Assembly (NCBI GenBank): GCA_948567375.1
Contig: CAOYZS010000005.1
Coordinates: 434,001 to 498,000, forward strand
Direction of reading: 5' to 3'
From: Lunularia cruciata
Lineage: Eukaryota > Streptophyta > Marchantiopsida > Lunulariales > Lunulariaceae
DNA length: 64,000 bases
A program made the position numbers and the translations under genes. The notes under the pieces are model-generated. The model made no database searches and was not told the origin of the DNA. It saw only the letters and a list, made by a program, of their open reading frames with translations. Positions 21,513 through 31,650 of this stretch are shown one piece after another. The stretch's first letter is position 1. Each line of letters opens with the position of its first letter.

Positions 21513-24086
21513 CTACTCTGATCCAATGTCTACTTCTTCCTCGGCTTTCAAACCCAAACCCGAAGTAATCTTACTTCCTACTACATTTTCCTCGGGTTTC
21601 AGATCTTCTACTTCTTCTACCAGATCCAGCAATTCTCTTTCTTGATCTGAAATTGCACTAATGGGTAATCTATCTAACTCCTCACCCTTCGACCCACTCT
21701 TCTCTAATGTCTCTGAGGGCAACTCCGAAGACATTTGGATCCCTATGTTATCTACTTTGGGTTTTGCCTTAACATCCTGCCGAAGCTTTTCTAACTCTAT
21801 TCTCACTAAGTCTAATCTGATCGCAATATTGTCTTCTACTTCTAATATCTTCCTATCTACACGAGTTCTTAATTTTATCAACAAGGCATTCAAATCTGTA
21901 TCTTTCGCTTGTCTTCGCCTCGTTTCGTGCACCAACAGTTTCAACTCGTGCAATCTCGTCTCTTCAATTCAAACGCTGGCCTCTGTACTCAACATCGCGT
22001 TCACTCTGAGGACTATTTCCTTCAATGGCTCCAATCTTGTCTTGCATTTGCGTTCCCGATCTGCAAGCCATTCTTCTCTGTATATCGCCAATTCTTCTTC
22101 AAATTCGGCCTTCACCGCTTCCTTCTCTTTCTCCTTCTATTCAACCTTCTCTTCCTGATTACGAAGTAATTCTTGTAATCTCTCTTCTTCTCTATATCTC
22201 ACAGCCAACTCTTGCTGCCAAAGTTGCTTCTTCTCCTCCATACTCTCCATCACTCGATCGAGCTCTTGATCCTTCGATGCTACCCTCGCCATAGCATGGA
22301 TAAGTTTGACTCTTGAATCAGCAAACTGCTGCTTCAAGATTTCATGCTCCGCTACCTGTCTCTCCCTTGCAATGTCACTCTTCCTCGCAAGATCTTCTCG
22401 ATAACTCACTTCTCTCTTCAGGTCTTCGATTACCTGACTCCTCTTGACTGCTTCCGCTCGCAGTACTTCTCTCTCTTCCTCACCTCAGGTTATACTCTTC
22501 TTCAACTCCGAGTTTTCTTCTTCTAATCTTGATAAGACCTGCAACACAGTCTTTACCTCTGGACAAGTAGACAACATCTCCTTCTTCTTCTTCTCCATCT
22601 TCACCAACAGCGGCCATACTACCATCTGCAGGTAATCTACTCCATTACTGACAACTTCGTCCTCCCACGGAGTGGTCTCTCTTCTTTCCTCGTGTTCTCC
22701 CGATACTCGCCTTCTTCTCTGGAGTCTTTGTATCGGGATCGATGCCTCACTGCCCGAGCTTCCTTCTACCTCTTCCTTCACTCTACTCGGTCCCACTTCA
22801 CACTTTGCCTTACGTCTTGAGCGAATTCCTCGCTGTACTGCGATCTTCTTCTCCTTGCACACTGGTACTTCGTCTTCCAGCGCCGCATTGTCTTTGGTTT
22901 CTACTTCGGCTTTCATTTCTTCTTCGTATTCTTCAGCCGCTGGTACCGATGTCATCTCTCCTCCTTCCTCACTGTCACTGCTCGTATCTCCACTTTGCAA
23001 TGTCAGCTCAGGTTCCTCCTCACGTTCCGAGTCCGCCGTCTTGAGCTCGGCTTCGCCTTCTGAGTCTTCATCTTCCGACTCAATCACCACCATTCCTCGC
23101 CTCGGGTTATTTTTCTGCATTTTCCGAGGTTTCTTGTTTTCTTTGGCTTTTGCTTGCCAAGTTCTCTTCTTTGTCGGGGTACTTTCAATGACCTCCATGT
23201 TCTTCCCTGTCTTTGCGTAGTAATCATCCGTGCTCCGGATTTGGAGAATATATTGTTGCTCCTCCGCGTCGACTTCTCTTCTCACATCAGGATGGAAATG
23301 AGACACCATCCAATTATGCTCCGCCAAATTGAGCAGATTTAACCCGAGGTAAAAATGGGCTGCAAATAGTACGATGTAGTGTGGAGGCGACTTATCCCAC
23401 AGATTCCACACCATCTGCCTTGTTCTTCCGTGAAAGCACCTTGCCCAATTGATCGGTTCTCCTGCAAATAACTTGTGAAAGAACACCGCTTGGTGTTTCA
23501 TCACATAGGTAGTTCTCTCCGGCTTCAGGAGGGCCATTAGTGCACTCACAATTCCTCTCCTCACAGGGTCTTTATAGCTCTCAACTTTATACCCATTCTT
23601 AGTCCTCTTCGACGAGAAGGCATCTCTCACCTCTTGCGTTTCTTGGGCTATCTCTCCTTTCCCCAAGAACGTGGCTCCTTGCTCCGAGCCTGCCTCCTTC
23701 CCGAGTACGAGTCTCCAATCCGACTCTGTCCAGCAAGCCGGATTTCCTCTCTTCCCTTCTTCCTCGGGACCATCGAGACATTTACTCTCGATGATTTCTG
23801 TCATGAACCCTAGAAAACTAACGTTCCAGTTCCATGCTAGAAAAGTGATCCAAAGTCGGCTCAAGACTTTGATCCTCGCTACTATATCTAATCTCCGAAT
23901 TGCATGATTTCTCACTGCAAATTTAGAGTTCTTCTTCCCTCCTCCCATCTCTTCTGCTTTCTTACGGTCTCTTGATTTCTCTCTCGTGACTTCTCCCTTG
24001 CGCACTAACACAAGTCCAACTCTATTTCCCTTTCCCCGATCACCTACAAGACGACTCCTCAACGGCAAAGGAAAATTGCTCGACAT
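21513..24086 (-). pseudogene. LTR-encoded coiled-coil protein, near-intact (L7, GL-1)
   Basis: Reference copy of the family ORF: 857 codons in one frame from ATG at 24086 to the stop at 21513. It has only three in-frame stops (codon 534 at 22485, TAG at 22137, TGA near 21968) and no frameshift; the first 533 codons are open. Layout: basic start (1-55); conserved Trp-rich core (about 60-260) with FLAWNWN, WTESDWRLVL, MKHQAVFFHKLFAGEPINW, PPHYIV and FYLGLNLL; basic stretch (300-332); Asp/Glu hinge (337-410); basic patch (410-445); long coiled coil (about 480-690); conserved tail ending EEEVDIGSE. No RT, protease, integrase, zinc knuckle, signal peptide or membrane segment seen. Function unknown. 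Distant similarity of the core to plant transposon-associated domains is a guess that needs an HMM search. Confidence 0.88.
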
Positions 24087-24106
24087 TTCGTTGTTGCAGT
24101 TTCAAT

Positions 24107-24114
24107 TTTTTATA
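24107..24114 (-). promoter_or_regulatory. TATA-like box upstream of the LTR ORF (L7)
   Basis: Minus-strand TATAAAAA lies about 20 bp before the ATG at 24086. The same box is at 39224-39231 (L10, minus), 49004-49011 (L12) and 54448-54455 (L13), always 19-27 bp before the ATG and preceded by GCRRCTC or similar. Such spacing would place the transcription start at or just past this ATG, so a downstream Met (MGGGKKNSK, residue 47) could be the real start. Inference. Confidence 0.5.
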
Positions 24115-24907
24115 GAGTTGCACTTCTTTGTCTTCCGTTGCTTCGAGTTTCTACCAAGAAATCACAGCTCCAGCCTGCACCTATCACTATCACTCAACCT
24201 TTGTGCGTATGAGCCGCCAGTTTTGAAACGGCCCCTTCTTGAATTTCTCGCCCCGACAAAAGGTTGTTAGACTGTCTTTGCCTCGGGTTGAGCTCCCCCC
24301 GAGCCGAAGACAATTTACTTCGTATTGTATGATGACACAGCATTTCAGAGTACTTTGCCTTATGACCCGAAGTCACTTTACTTTGGGTTTCACCCCGAAG
24401 ACAATTTTCTTTGTCTTCTTTGGCCATACAGGCGCAATCCGACTTCTATATACACTTCTTCTCCTTTATTTTGAAAAAAACAAAAAATGTGGGCACCATA
24501 GGTATTCTACAATTGTGACTGTAACATTGGATTGATGCAAAGCAATTTTTGATTGAGGAAGTTGTGCCTTTAGTGGAAGGGTGGAACACAATTCCGGAGT
24601 AAAGTTATTTTGTAGCAAAGTAGCCTTCTTTGGTAGAGCTGAATCATCACAATCAAAGTTGAATTGGAAAGAATTTGAAGAATTGTGACTATGAGTGACA
24701 TTTTATTGTGACAAAGCTGCAATCTAGTGCTTGTTACTCTCTTCTAGGTGTTGTTTCTACATGAGATAGTAAAGACAAACTCAAGAAGAATTATTTTGTT
24801 ACTATTCACTTTGTATTTGACCATTTCTGAATTGTATCTCTGTGGGACCAAACTGTTACTTGCTGATTACCACAAAAGTGATACTTGTTGGGTTGTCAAA
24901 TGATTTT

Positions 24908-24925
24908 TGGTGTTGCTGCTAGGGA
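24908..24925 (+). other. Primer-binding site (decayed tRNA-Asp type)
   Basis: TGGTGTTGCTGCTAGGGA, 7 bp past the LTR end, aligns with the TGGCGCCGTTGCCGGGGA complement of the plant tRNA-Asp 3' end. The differences are mostly C-to-T or G-to-A. The better-kept twin is at 33958. Confidence 0.75.
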
Positions 24926-24949
24926 TACAAATCTTGGGAGTGGATAAAT

Positions 24950-26825
24950 ATGAAGTCAAATCTTACATTGAGTGTCCAAAAAATATGAATGTTTGCATCA
25001 AGACAACAATAGGAAGAGAGAGCTCATAAAAAAACTTTACATTTTGAAGAAGAAGAATGCAAAAAGAGCCAATTCATCAATGAAAAATCTGAAAAGGAGG
25101 CATTGGATTTACAACTTCTTCATAAAGTTCAAGAAGCCTTGAAGGACCTTAAACAAAAGAAAATCAAAGTTGGGTGGTGAGGCTACTTTGCATCTCCAAA
25201 CCACCATGAAGAAGAAAGATGCAAGTGGACAAACATATTCATTGTGACCTAGTACACCAACTTCCACTAAAGCTATCAAGCAAGCCGGTTCCATAAAAGA
25301 ATTCATCCATGAGAAGACAATGCAAATTTTGATGGACAAAGAGTGTCAAAATATCTCACACATGATTCCTCAACTAGCTCAAAGGGATCTCAAAGAGCCA
25401 TCTGATGATATTGAACCTCTTTCTCCAACTCAAGTTGAGATCAACATACCTTCCAAAGAAGAACCTGTCTATGAAGACCCAATTTGAACTTGGAACATTG
25501 GAACCCCTGGGTTGACACTCATGCCCAATCACCGGCTAGTACCTTAGGTCCATCAAGTTCCACACAACCGGAGCCTACTCCTCAGAGTTAAAGGATCACT
25601 TCATTACCCATCACTAGACACACATACCAAAAGTATAAGGGGATAGAACAAGATGAAGATCTTGATGAATTCATCTTCTTTGCCAACAAGGAACGTGACT
25701 TTGCTGATCGATTGCAGATTTTCCCAAGTCTACTTCAAAAGAAGGCGCAAAGTAGGTACACTCACGTAAGCCAAAAGGGGTTCAGACAAGCCAATTGGGC
25801 AGACTTGCAAAAAACTTCATGTAATTATTTTGGGAAGTTGATTATGATATGCGTGTCTTTGTAGCACTCAATGATTTGGACCAGGGAAAAAAGAGAAGCT
25901 GAGAGGTTCATGGCCTTATGGAGCTGAGTGCTAAAGCAATCTGGTGTGGAGGGTTGCTCCAATGCCCAAGCCTTATCTGGTTCCTTGGTGGTTTGTCACT
26001 AGAGACATGCATCTTTGCCAAGGAGAGGAATGTAACTTCCATGGACAAGGTACTCAAACACATTGCTAGATACAAGGCAACTCACTCTCACTCTTCCAAT
26101 AATCAAAGAAATTGGGAGAAGAAGGCAAGAAGCCTAGATGTACAGCTTGTCATAGTACCTCCCCATCTTTGGCAAAATCTTCCATGTCTCCCAATTCCTC
26201 TCTGGAATCCAAAGAAGATTCAAAGCCAAGAAGAATTAGAAGGCAAGGAGGAAAGAAAGTTTTGACACCCCCAACCAAAGGTGTAAATAAGATTAACACT
26301 AAGCTGGAGACTTTGATTAAAGAGTTTGCAGATTTCAAGATCCAGATGATTGGAGCAAAGGACCAAAGAAAACCCCCTTCATTTGGAAGACCAAATATAT
26401 GGAGCATTTTGTGTGGCAAGTCAGGCCATGCTAACACAAAGTGTTTGACCCTAATTGTATATCCAGTGCAAAAAATTGATCGGGTTCTAGGATGGGATCA
26501 AAATGAGGAAGATGAAGCAGTGTACTAGACCCAAAAGGTACAACCTTATGCAAGCATATCGTACCAAGGTCCAAGGTATGGACCTTGGGAGTATGAAAAC
26601 AATGCTCCTCCATGAAGACCACCGATGGGCAGCCAGAACATGCCTCAAAACATTGCATTGGGAGTATGTTAGAATTGTGGCTCTATGGACCATTGGTCTC
26701 CAAATTGTCATGAGCCAAGGCATAAGATTGGGTATGTTACACTTTGTGGAAATTGTAAAGGTTTGGGCCATGTTGGAAGTCAGTGTCCTCAACCACCCAA
26801 CCCAAAGCCACCAGTGAAGTTTGTA
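24950..26825 (+). pseudogene. gag (internal region 1)
   Basis: Aligns with the gag of internal region 2: HTYQKYKGIEQDEDLDEF near 25620, RYTHVSQKGFRQANWADL near 25760, VALNDLDQGK near 25865. Further on are FKIQMIGAKDQRK and LCGKSGHANTKC, a CCHC knuckle that has lost its first Cys, and near 26660 a second knuckle of CYNCGSIGHWSPNC type in a broken frame. Gag proteins form the particle and bind RNA. Many stops and frameshifts; no continuous frame longer than about 140 codons. Confidence 0.8.
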
Positions 26826-27900
26826 TAGACTCTTGTTGAGTGAGCTGCACTTCAGTCAAAGGAGATGCCATTGTGAATTGCATTATTCTTGAGGAAGAGA
26901 GGCCTCAAGAAGGTGGTCTAGCTATAGAAGAGGAATGGCCAGATTTGGAAGTATTGTGAGTTGAAACACGCTCGAGGAAGAAGAAGTATGACCACAAAGA
27001 AGTGAGTACTATGTCTTTAACTTCAAGAAAGGTGAAGTGCTTACGCCCAAAATAAGTCTTATTTGCTAAGGAGGAGAAATTTTGGTGAACCACCCAAAGC
27101 CAAAGCTAAAGCCTTGTAGAAGGAGATTCAAGAGGCAGTACAAAGAACTTGGGAGATGAATTTGGAACAGGACAAAAAGACGAGGCCTCCAATTTTTTGG
27201 CTGATATTCAATCAGTTGAGGATCTGATCTAAGCTGAGGTGGATAAACCCAAAGAACCTTGGATCACAACCACTAGTACTCCGATCACCATTCTAAAGTG
27301 ACCCAAAGTCAGGTTGGAACAAGGAGAGACATCTACCCCAAAGTCAAGAGTGAAGAAGGTGAAGTTAGGGAGAGTATCTCAATACAATATTGTGGCAGTT
27401 TGGCATCCATGTATGCCAACGTTACATTAAAGCAATTGTGGGAAGACAACTAGCTATATAAGAAACAACTGAGTCTACACTCAAGAAAGTGAGGGTGATG
27501 ACCAAGAAGGAATTACAGGCCATCTATCATATTGAGCAAGAAGATTTGGGACCTTTGAAGTGGATGCAAAGATCACGGTTTGCATGATAACATTGGTACC
27601 TATTGATATGGGTTTTGGTGTGAATATCATGATAGAGGATACCACACACCGATTAGGGTATCACACGTTATCACATGTATCCAAAAATTATGAAATTTGT
27701 GGATACTACCAAGAGACAATCATTGGGCATGTTGTCTAATATAATCACAACCATTGGAGAGTTCTTTTCAAGGTGAATTACCAAGACTAGTTATCCATTA
27801 TTGATTGGGAGGCCCTAGTTGTATAGTGCTCAAGTTATTGTGGATTGGCATCAGCAGAAGTTGAGATTTAAGGACATCTTGTCTGAAGAATAGAAGCCAA
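26826..27900 (+). pseudogene. Gag-protease linker and aspartic protease remnant (internal region 1)
   Basis: 26850-27500 matches the Lys/Glu-rich linker of internal region 2 (ILEEERPQEGG, EEWPDLEVL, KAKALQKEIQEAV). The protease follows near 27595 with GFGVNIMIEDT.HRLGYHT in the place of the usual DxGSxVN active-site block, so the catalytic Asp is lost here. The YPLLIGRP.LYSAQVIVDWHQ segment near 27820 is the conserved C-terminal LLGRPWL-type motif. Not functional. Confidence 0.7.
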
Positions 27901-28139
27901 TGACAATGAGTTGGATGAAGGTTCACTACCTTGGGGAAACAATTTTGTCAAAAGACAAAGATGAATCCAAGGATTCAACATCTTTGTCTTCCAAAGACTT
28001 GGATGAAGAAGTCCAAGTTAATTACTTGGAGTGCTATGAGGTAGAGGTCCAAGATAAGAGATCCCTATGACCTTGCCTGGGGTGAAAAAAATTTGGAGGA
28101 AGAGGGTTTGAACTCCATACAACTTAGGTTGAGCCAAGT

Positions 28140-28972
28140 CAGCCATGTTGAAGAAGTTATCAGACCTGATGACTGTCAAGATGTGGTCTTCAAAATTTTG
28201 AAAATTTGAAGACCATCACCTCACATGAGTTGGCAAGATACATTGCCTTGTTCATTGAGTACTAGGAAGTATTTGCCTAGTCTATCAATCAAATGCTAGG
28301 GATTCCAAGACAATTTGGGGAACATTGGATTGATCTTGTTGAAGATGCAATTCCAATTTGGCAGAGACAATATTGTTTGAATCCAAGGTACTCGCTCTTG
28401 GTGAAAGATGAAATTGACAAGTACTTGAGGGCCGAGATAATTTTTCCAGTCTTGAGTAGTGAATGGGTTTCTCCCATTATCATTGTTCTGAAGAAGAAGA
28501 TGGGGAAGATTTGAGTTTGCCAAGATTTTCCCAAGCTCTACACAGTTATGAGGAAGGATCATCCTCCTTTGCTGTTTATTGATACAATTTAGCAGCTAGT
28601 CATCTTTGTTACAATTTTCTCAATGGATTTTTAGGCTTATTAAGTATCCATTCAAGAGACAAGGACAAAACCACATTCACTACCAATTGGGACACCTTTT
28701 CTTAATGCCCTTTGGGTTGTGTAATGCTCATGCTACTTTCTAGCAAATGATGAATGTGATTTTTAAAGAATTTCTATGGAAATTTATGGAAGTCTTTGTT
28801 GATGACTTTTGTATGTTTGGGCAAAGAGAATTACATTTGGATTACCTTTGCCAAAATTTTGAAAGGTGTCATTTTTCCAACTTGTCATTACACTAGAAGA
28901 AATGCTTCTTTGCAATGAAAGAAGGGATTCTTTTGGGACATCAAGTCTCAAGCTAAGATATTGAAAGACTAT
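28140..28972 (+). pseudogene. Reverse transcriptase (internal region 1)
   Basis: LGIPRQFGEHWIDLVEDAIP near 28297, RQYCLNPRYSLLVKDEIDKY, FPVLSSEWVSPIIIVLKKK and a broken DFPKLYTVMRKDHHPP lead into the palm. The catalytic box FVDDF (28795-28809) keeps both Asp residues and is followed by CMFG. Upstream, the NALWVV.CSCYF stretch is the decayed MPFGLCNAP motif. Several stops and short deletions. Confidence 0.8.
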
Positions 28973-29700
28973 GCGTGGGAAGCTAAACAAAGTCCAAAGA
29001 CTATGCATGGGAAGCTAAACAAGAAGAAGCTTTCTAGGTGTTGAAAAAGAATCTGTTTGAAGCACCAATTATGAGAGCCCCAAATTAGGATGTCCCTTTT
29101 TGTGTATACATGGACACTTTGTCCATGGAAATTGGAGTGGTCATCTGATCTATCTGATCTATTACACCAATCAATAGCTTTTAGTTGCAAAAAAGAATTA
29201 TTCAACAACTTTGTGAATGTGAAATTCATCTTTGCTTTGGAATCCCCTAAAAGCATTCAGGAGCTGAAAGCCTTCTTGGGACATGTCGGATATAGATACT
29301 TTGTGTCAAATTATGCGGCGCTTGCTGCACCCTTAACAAAGCTTTTGAAGAAGTCCAAAGACTACTTGTGGGAAGCAGAACAAGAAGAAGCTTTCCAAGT
29401 ATTGAAAAAGAAAATGGTTGAAGCACCAGTTATGAGGGCTCTGAATTGGGATGTCCCTTTTCATGTGTATGTGGATCCTTCATCCATGAAAATCGGTGTC
29501 ATCTTAAGTTAGAGAGACAAGAAGAAGGACTACCTAATTTATTATGCCAATCAACAGCTTTCAGTTTCAAAAAAGAACTATTTGATGACTAAAGAGAAGC
29601 ACTCAGAATGGTGACACCTACAAGAAGTTTCATCACTATCTGTTGGGATACAAGTTTGTCTTCTATGTTGACCATTACATAGAAGACAAACTGGCTAAAA
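28973..29700 (+). pseudogene. RT thumb and RNase H with internal duplication (internal region 1)
   Basis: An RNase H start appears at about 28975-29205 (EAPIMRAPN.DVPFCVYMD). RT-thumb sequence follows (ESPKSIQELKAFLGHVGYRYF at about 29240, KLLKKSKDYLWEAEQEEAF), and then the RNase H start comes again (EAPVMRALNWDVPFHVYVDP at 29415-29475). The second copy continues into IYYANQQLSVSKKNYLMTKEK near 29545. The first copy is out of normal domain order, so a partial tandem duplication is present. Confidence 0.75.
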
Positions 29701-30830
29701 CCGACTGAAATCCAACATTTTATTTAAGATAGGCAAAGACAAAGTACTTTGGAGATGCTTGGAGGCATATGAATTTGGAGGAGTAATTGAGTCCTTACAC
29801 TTTGAAGCATTAGGAGGAAACTACGCCTTGAAGAATACTGTAAAGAATATCCTTTTAGTAGGGTATTGGTGGCCTACAATGTATAAGGATACTCATGCCT
29901 ACATACTAAGTTGTGATGCCTGTCAACAAACCAGAAAGCCGACTGCTACTTCCCAATGGCCCAATGCCCTTGGCCCCATTTGAGAAATGAGGTATTGATT
30001 TTGTGGGTCCAATACAACAAGTAACCCAAGTCATGAGGAAGAGATACATCTTGGTGTGCACTGATTATGCTACCGAGATGGTGGAAGCTGAGGCAACTTG
30101 AAGAGATGATGCGGAAATAGATGCAGAATTTTTCTTCCAAAACATCATTTCACGTTAGAGATGTCCTCTAGAATTGGTCAATGATCAGGAACTCATTTTT
30201 TAACCCAATGGTAGAAGCATTAACCAAGTACTTCCAGGTTAAACATCAAAAGATGACTTCTATAATCTAAAAGCAAATGGACTAATAGAGAAGGCTAATG
30301 GATTGTTATGTAAAATTTTGAACAAGGTGACAGTCAATTATGCCTACTATTGGGACACAAAGTTACCTACAGTGGTGTGGGCATATAGAATAATTGAGAA
30401 GATTACAACCAAAAAACCTCCATATTTCTTGACATACAGATTGCATCCCATACTACTAGTTGAATTTGAAGTACCGTCATATTGGATTCTTTGCGAGGAA
30501 TGATTGTCGGAGGAAGAAAGCTAGGATCTTTGGATCCATCAACTGATGTGGTTAGAAGAGAAAAGGGATGATGCAATGCAAACCATGAAGGAAGTGCAAG
30601 AACAAAGGAAAGTCATGCACGATAAGCACATCAAGCCTGTTGCTGTTCAGGAGGGTGATTTGGTGATGTTATATGACAATCACAAAATATTTTTTCCGAG
30701 CAAGCTGCATTTACGGTGGATGGGGCCATACTATGCCATGCACATTTATGACAATGGCTTTATTCAACTTGCAGACCTGGAAGGAAATCCCTTTGCACTC
30801 AAGTGAACGGGTGGAGAGTTAGAAAATATT
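29700..30830 (+). pseudogene. Integrase (internal region 1)
   Basis: Zinc-binding half: LHFEALGGNYALKNT, VGYWWPTMYKDTHAYILS and CDACQQTRKPT at about 29790-29945, keeping the C-x2-C pair. The catalytic core (30000-30480) is heavily broken; DFVGP and the SGTHF-like region can be picked out. The C-terminal part at 30546-30806 reads EEKRDDAMQTMKEVQEQRK, then GDLVMLYDN and LRWMGPYYAM, the usual GPF/Y module, ending GNPFALK and a stop. No chromodomain. Confidence 0.8.
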
Positions 30831-30893
30831 GGACCATGGACCCAACTTTATACAAAGAACCTATTGTCGGTGTTCACAAGGACGCTAACATTT

Positions 30894-30906
30894 GAGAGAG
30901 GGGTTA
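30894..30906 (+). other. Polypurine tract of internal region 1
   Basis: GAGAGAGGGG followed by TTA lies immediately before the LTR start TGTGGTACCC at 30907. This is the expected plus-strand priming site and marks L8 as a 3' LTR. Confidence 0.75.
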
Positions 30907-31289
30907 TGTGGTACCCACATTTTTTGTTTTGGTTTTTTTTGTTAAATTTTTGAAGAAGAAGTGCATTGGTAAAGCCAAAGGAGAGCTAAATGGGGAAGAA
31001 ATGTGAAGAATTGTGTGTTTGGCATAAACCAAAAGTCAACCTTGGATCAAGTCCAAAGGACCCAAGGTGGACAAGAGAAAAATACAAAGACAAGGACTTT
31101 GCATTAGGTAGTGCAACTTGACCCAAAAAACATTTGACAAACTTCTTCAGGGTCTGCCAATCAAGAAAGTACATGGGAAAAAATTGACTACTTTGGGACC
31201 AAGAGGTTCTTGACAGTGACAAGAAACCACTTCATAGAATTGGTGAGTGGCGCAGATCAGCAATTGAAGAATGACCAATCAATTGAAGA

Positions 31290-31650
31290 ATGACCAATAG
31301 TTCTGGGGAGAGAAGCAAGAGAGGTAGGGAGTACCATCTTTTATCAGAAGTGTGATGCATCAGAGGAGACTGCCAAGGTGAGGAATTCTTTTAATCAGCC
31401 ACGCACCAAGAATGGGTATAAGGTGGATAGTTATAGAGACCTAGTGCAGAGAGGGACTATGAGTGCAATGATGCCAATGTTCAAGCCAGAGCAAACCACC
31501 TATGTCATAATGTAGTAGGCAGTTTTCTTTCATCAAATGTTTGCAGGAGAAGCAATTGATTGGGCAAAGTGTTTGCATCAGCGAGTGGGGTACATGATTA
31601 CGGGTTGGAGAATGGATATCCAACCACACTACTTCATACCCTTTGCAGCT
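31290..31650 (+). pseudogene. LTR-encoded protein fragment (L8, GL-2)
   Basis: Reads LGREAREVGSTIFYQKCD, then KVRNSFNQPRTKNGYKVDSY, MFKPEQTTYV, VFFHQMFAGEAIDWAKCLHQ and RMDIQPHYFIPFAA, and stops where L9 begins at 31651. The start of the N-terminal domain is also deleted (around 31300). Only a fragment, but a useful GL-2 comparison for the core domain. Confidence 0.7.

Larger units (their letters stand above)
20744..24500 (-). mobile_element. GL-1 solo LTR, copy L7 (best-preserved ORF)
   Basis: On the plus strand it runs TGTGACAACCCGG (20744) to GGGCACCATA (24500, usual ending CACCACA). Perfect 5-bp TSD GGTAT at 20739-20743 and 24501-24505. Length 3757 bp. It lies antisense in the tail of L4, splitting it just before the PBS. 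TATA-like box TTTTTATA (24107-24114, minus TATAAAAA) and promoter box 21388-21395 are both kept. No PBS, PPT or gag/pol. Confidence 0.95.
10916..24900 (+). mobile_element. GL-2 5' LTR, copy L4, with three nested insertions
   Basis: Starts TGTGGTACCTAC at 10916 and ends GGGTTGTCAAA at 24900. Its own sequence lies in three pieces, 10916-12314, 19609-20743 and 24501-24900 (about 2.9 kb), separated by L5/L6 and by L7. The end is followed directly by a decayed tRNA-Asp PBS (24908) and then gag, so this is a true 5' LTR. Left flanking bases ATCAG (10911-10915) are the probable TSD. The coiled-coil part of its ORF is shortened by deletion near 20515. Confidence 0.85.
24901..30906 (+). mobile_element. 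Internal region 1 of a GL retrotransposon (gag-pol, decayed)
   Basis: About 6 kb between LTR L4 and LTR L8, both plus strand. It starts with a PBS and ends with a polypurine tract. Order of domains: gag, protease, RT, RNase H, integrase, the order of Ty3/gypsy. The tRNA-Asp-type PBS and the absence of a chromodomain suggest the non-chromoviral Tat/Athila side of gypsy. All reading frames are broken. It establishes that GL units are LTRs. Confidence 0.88.
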
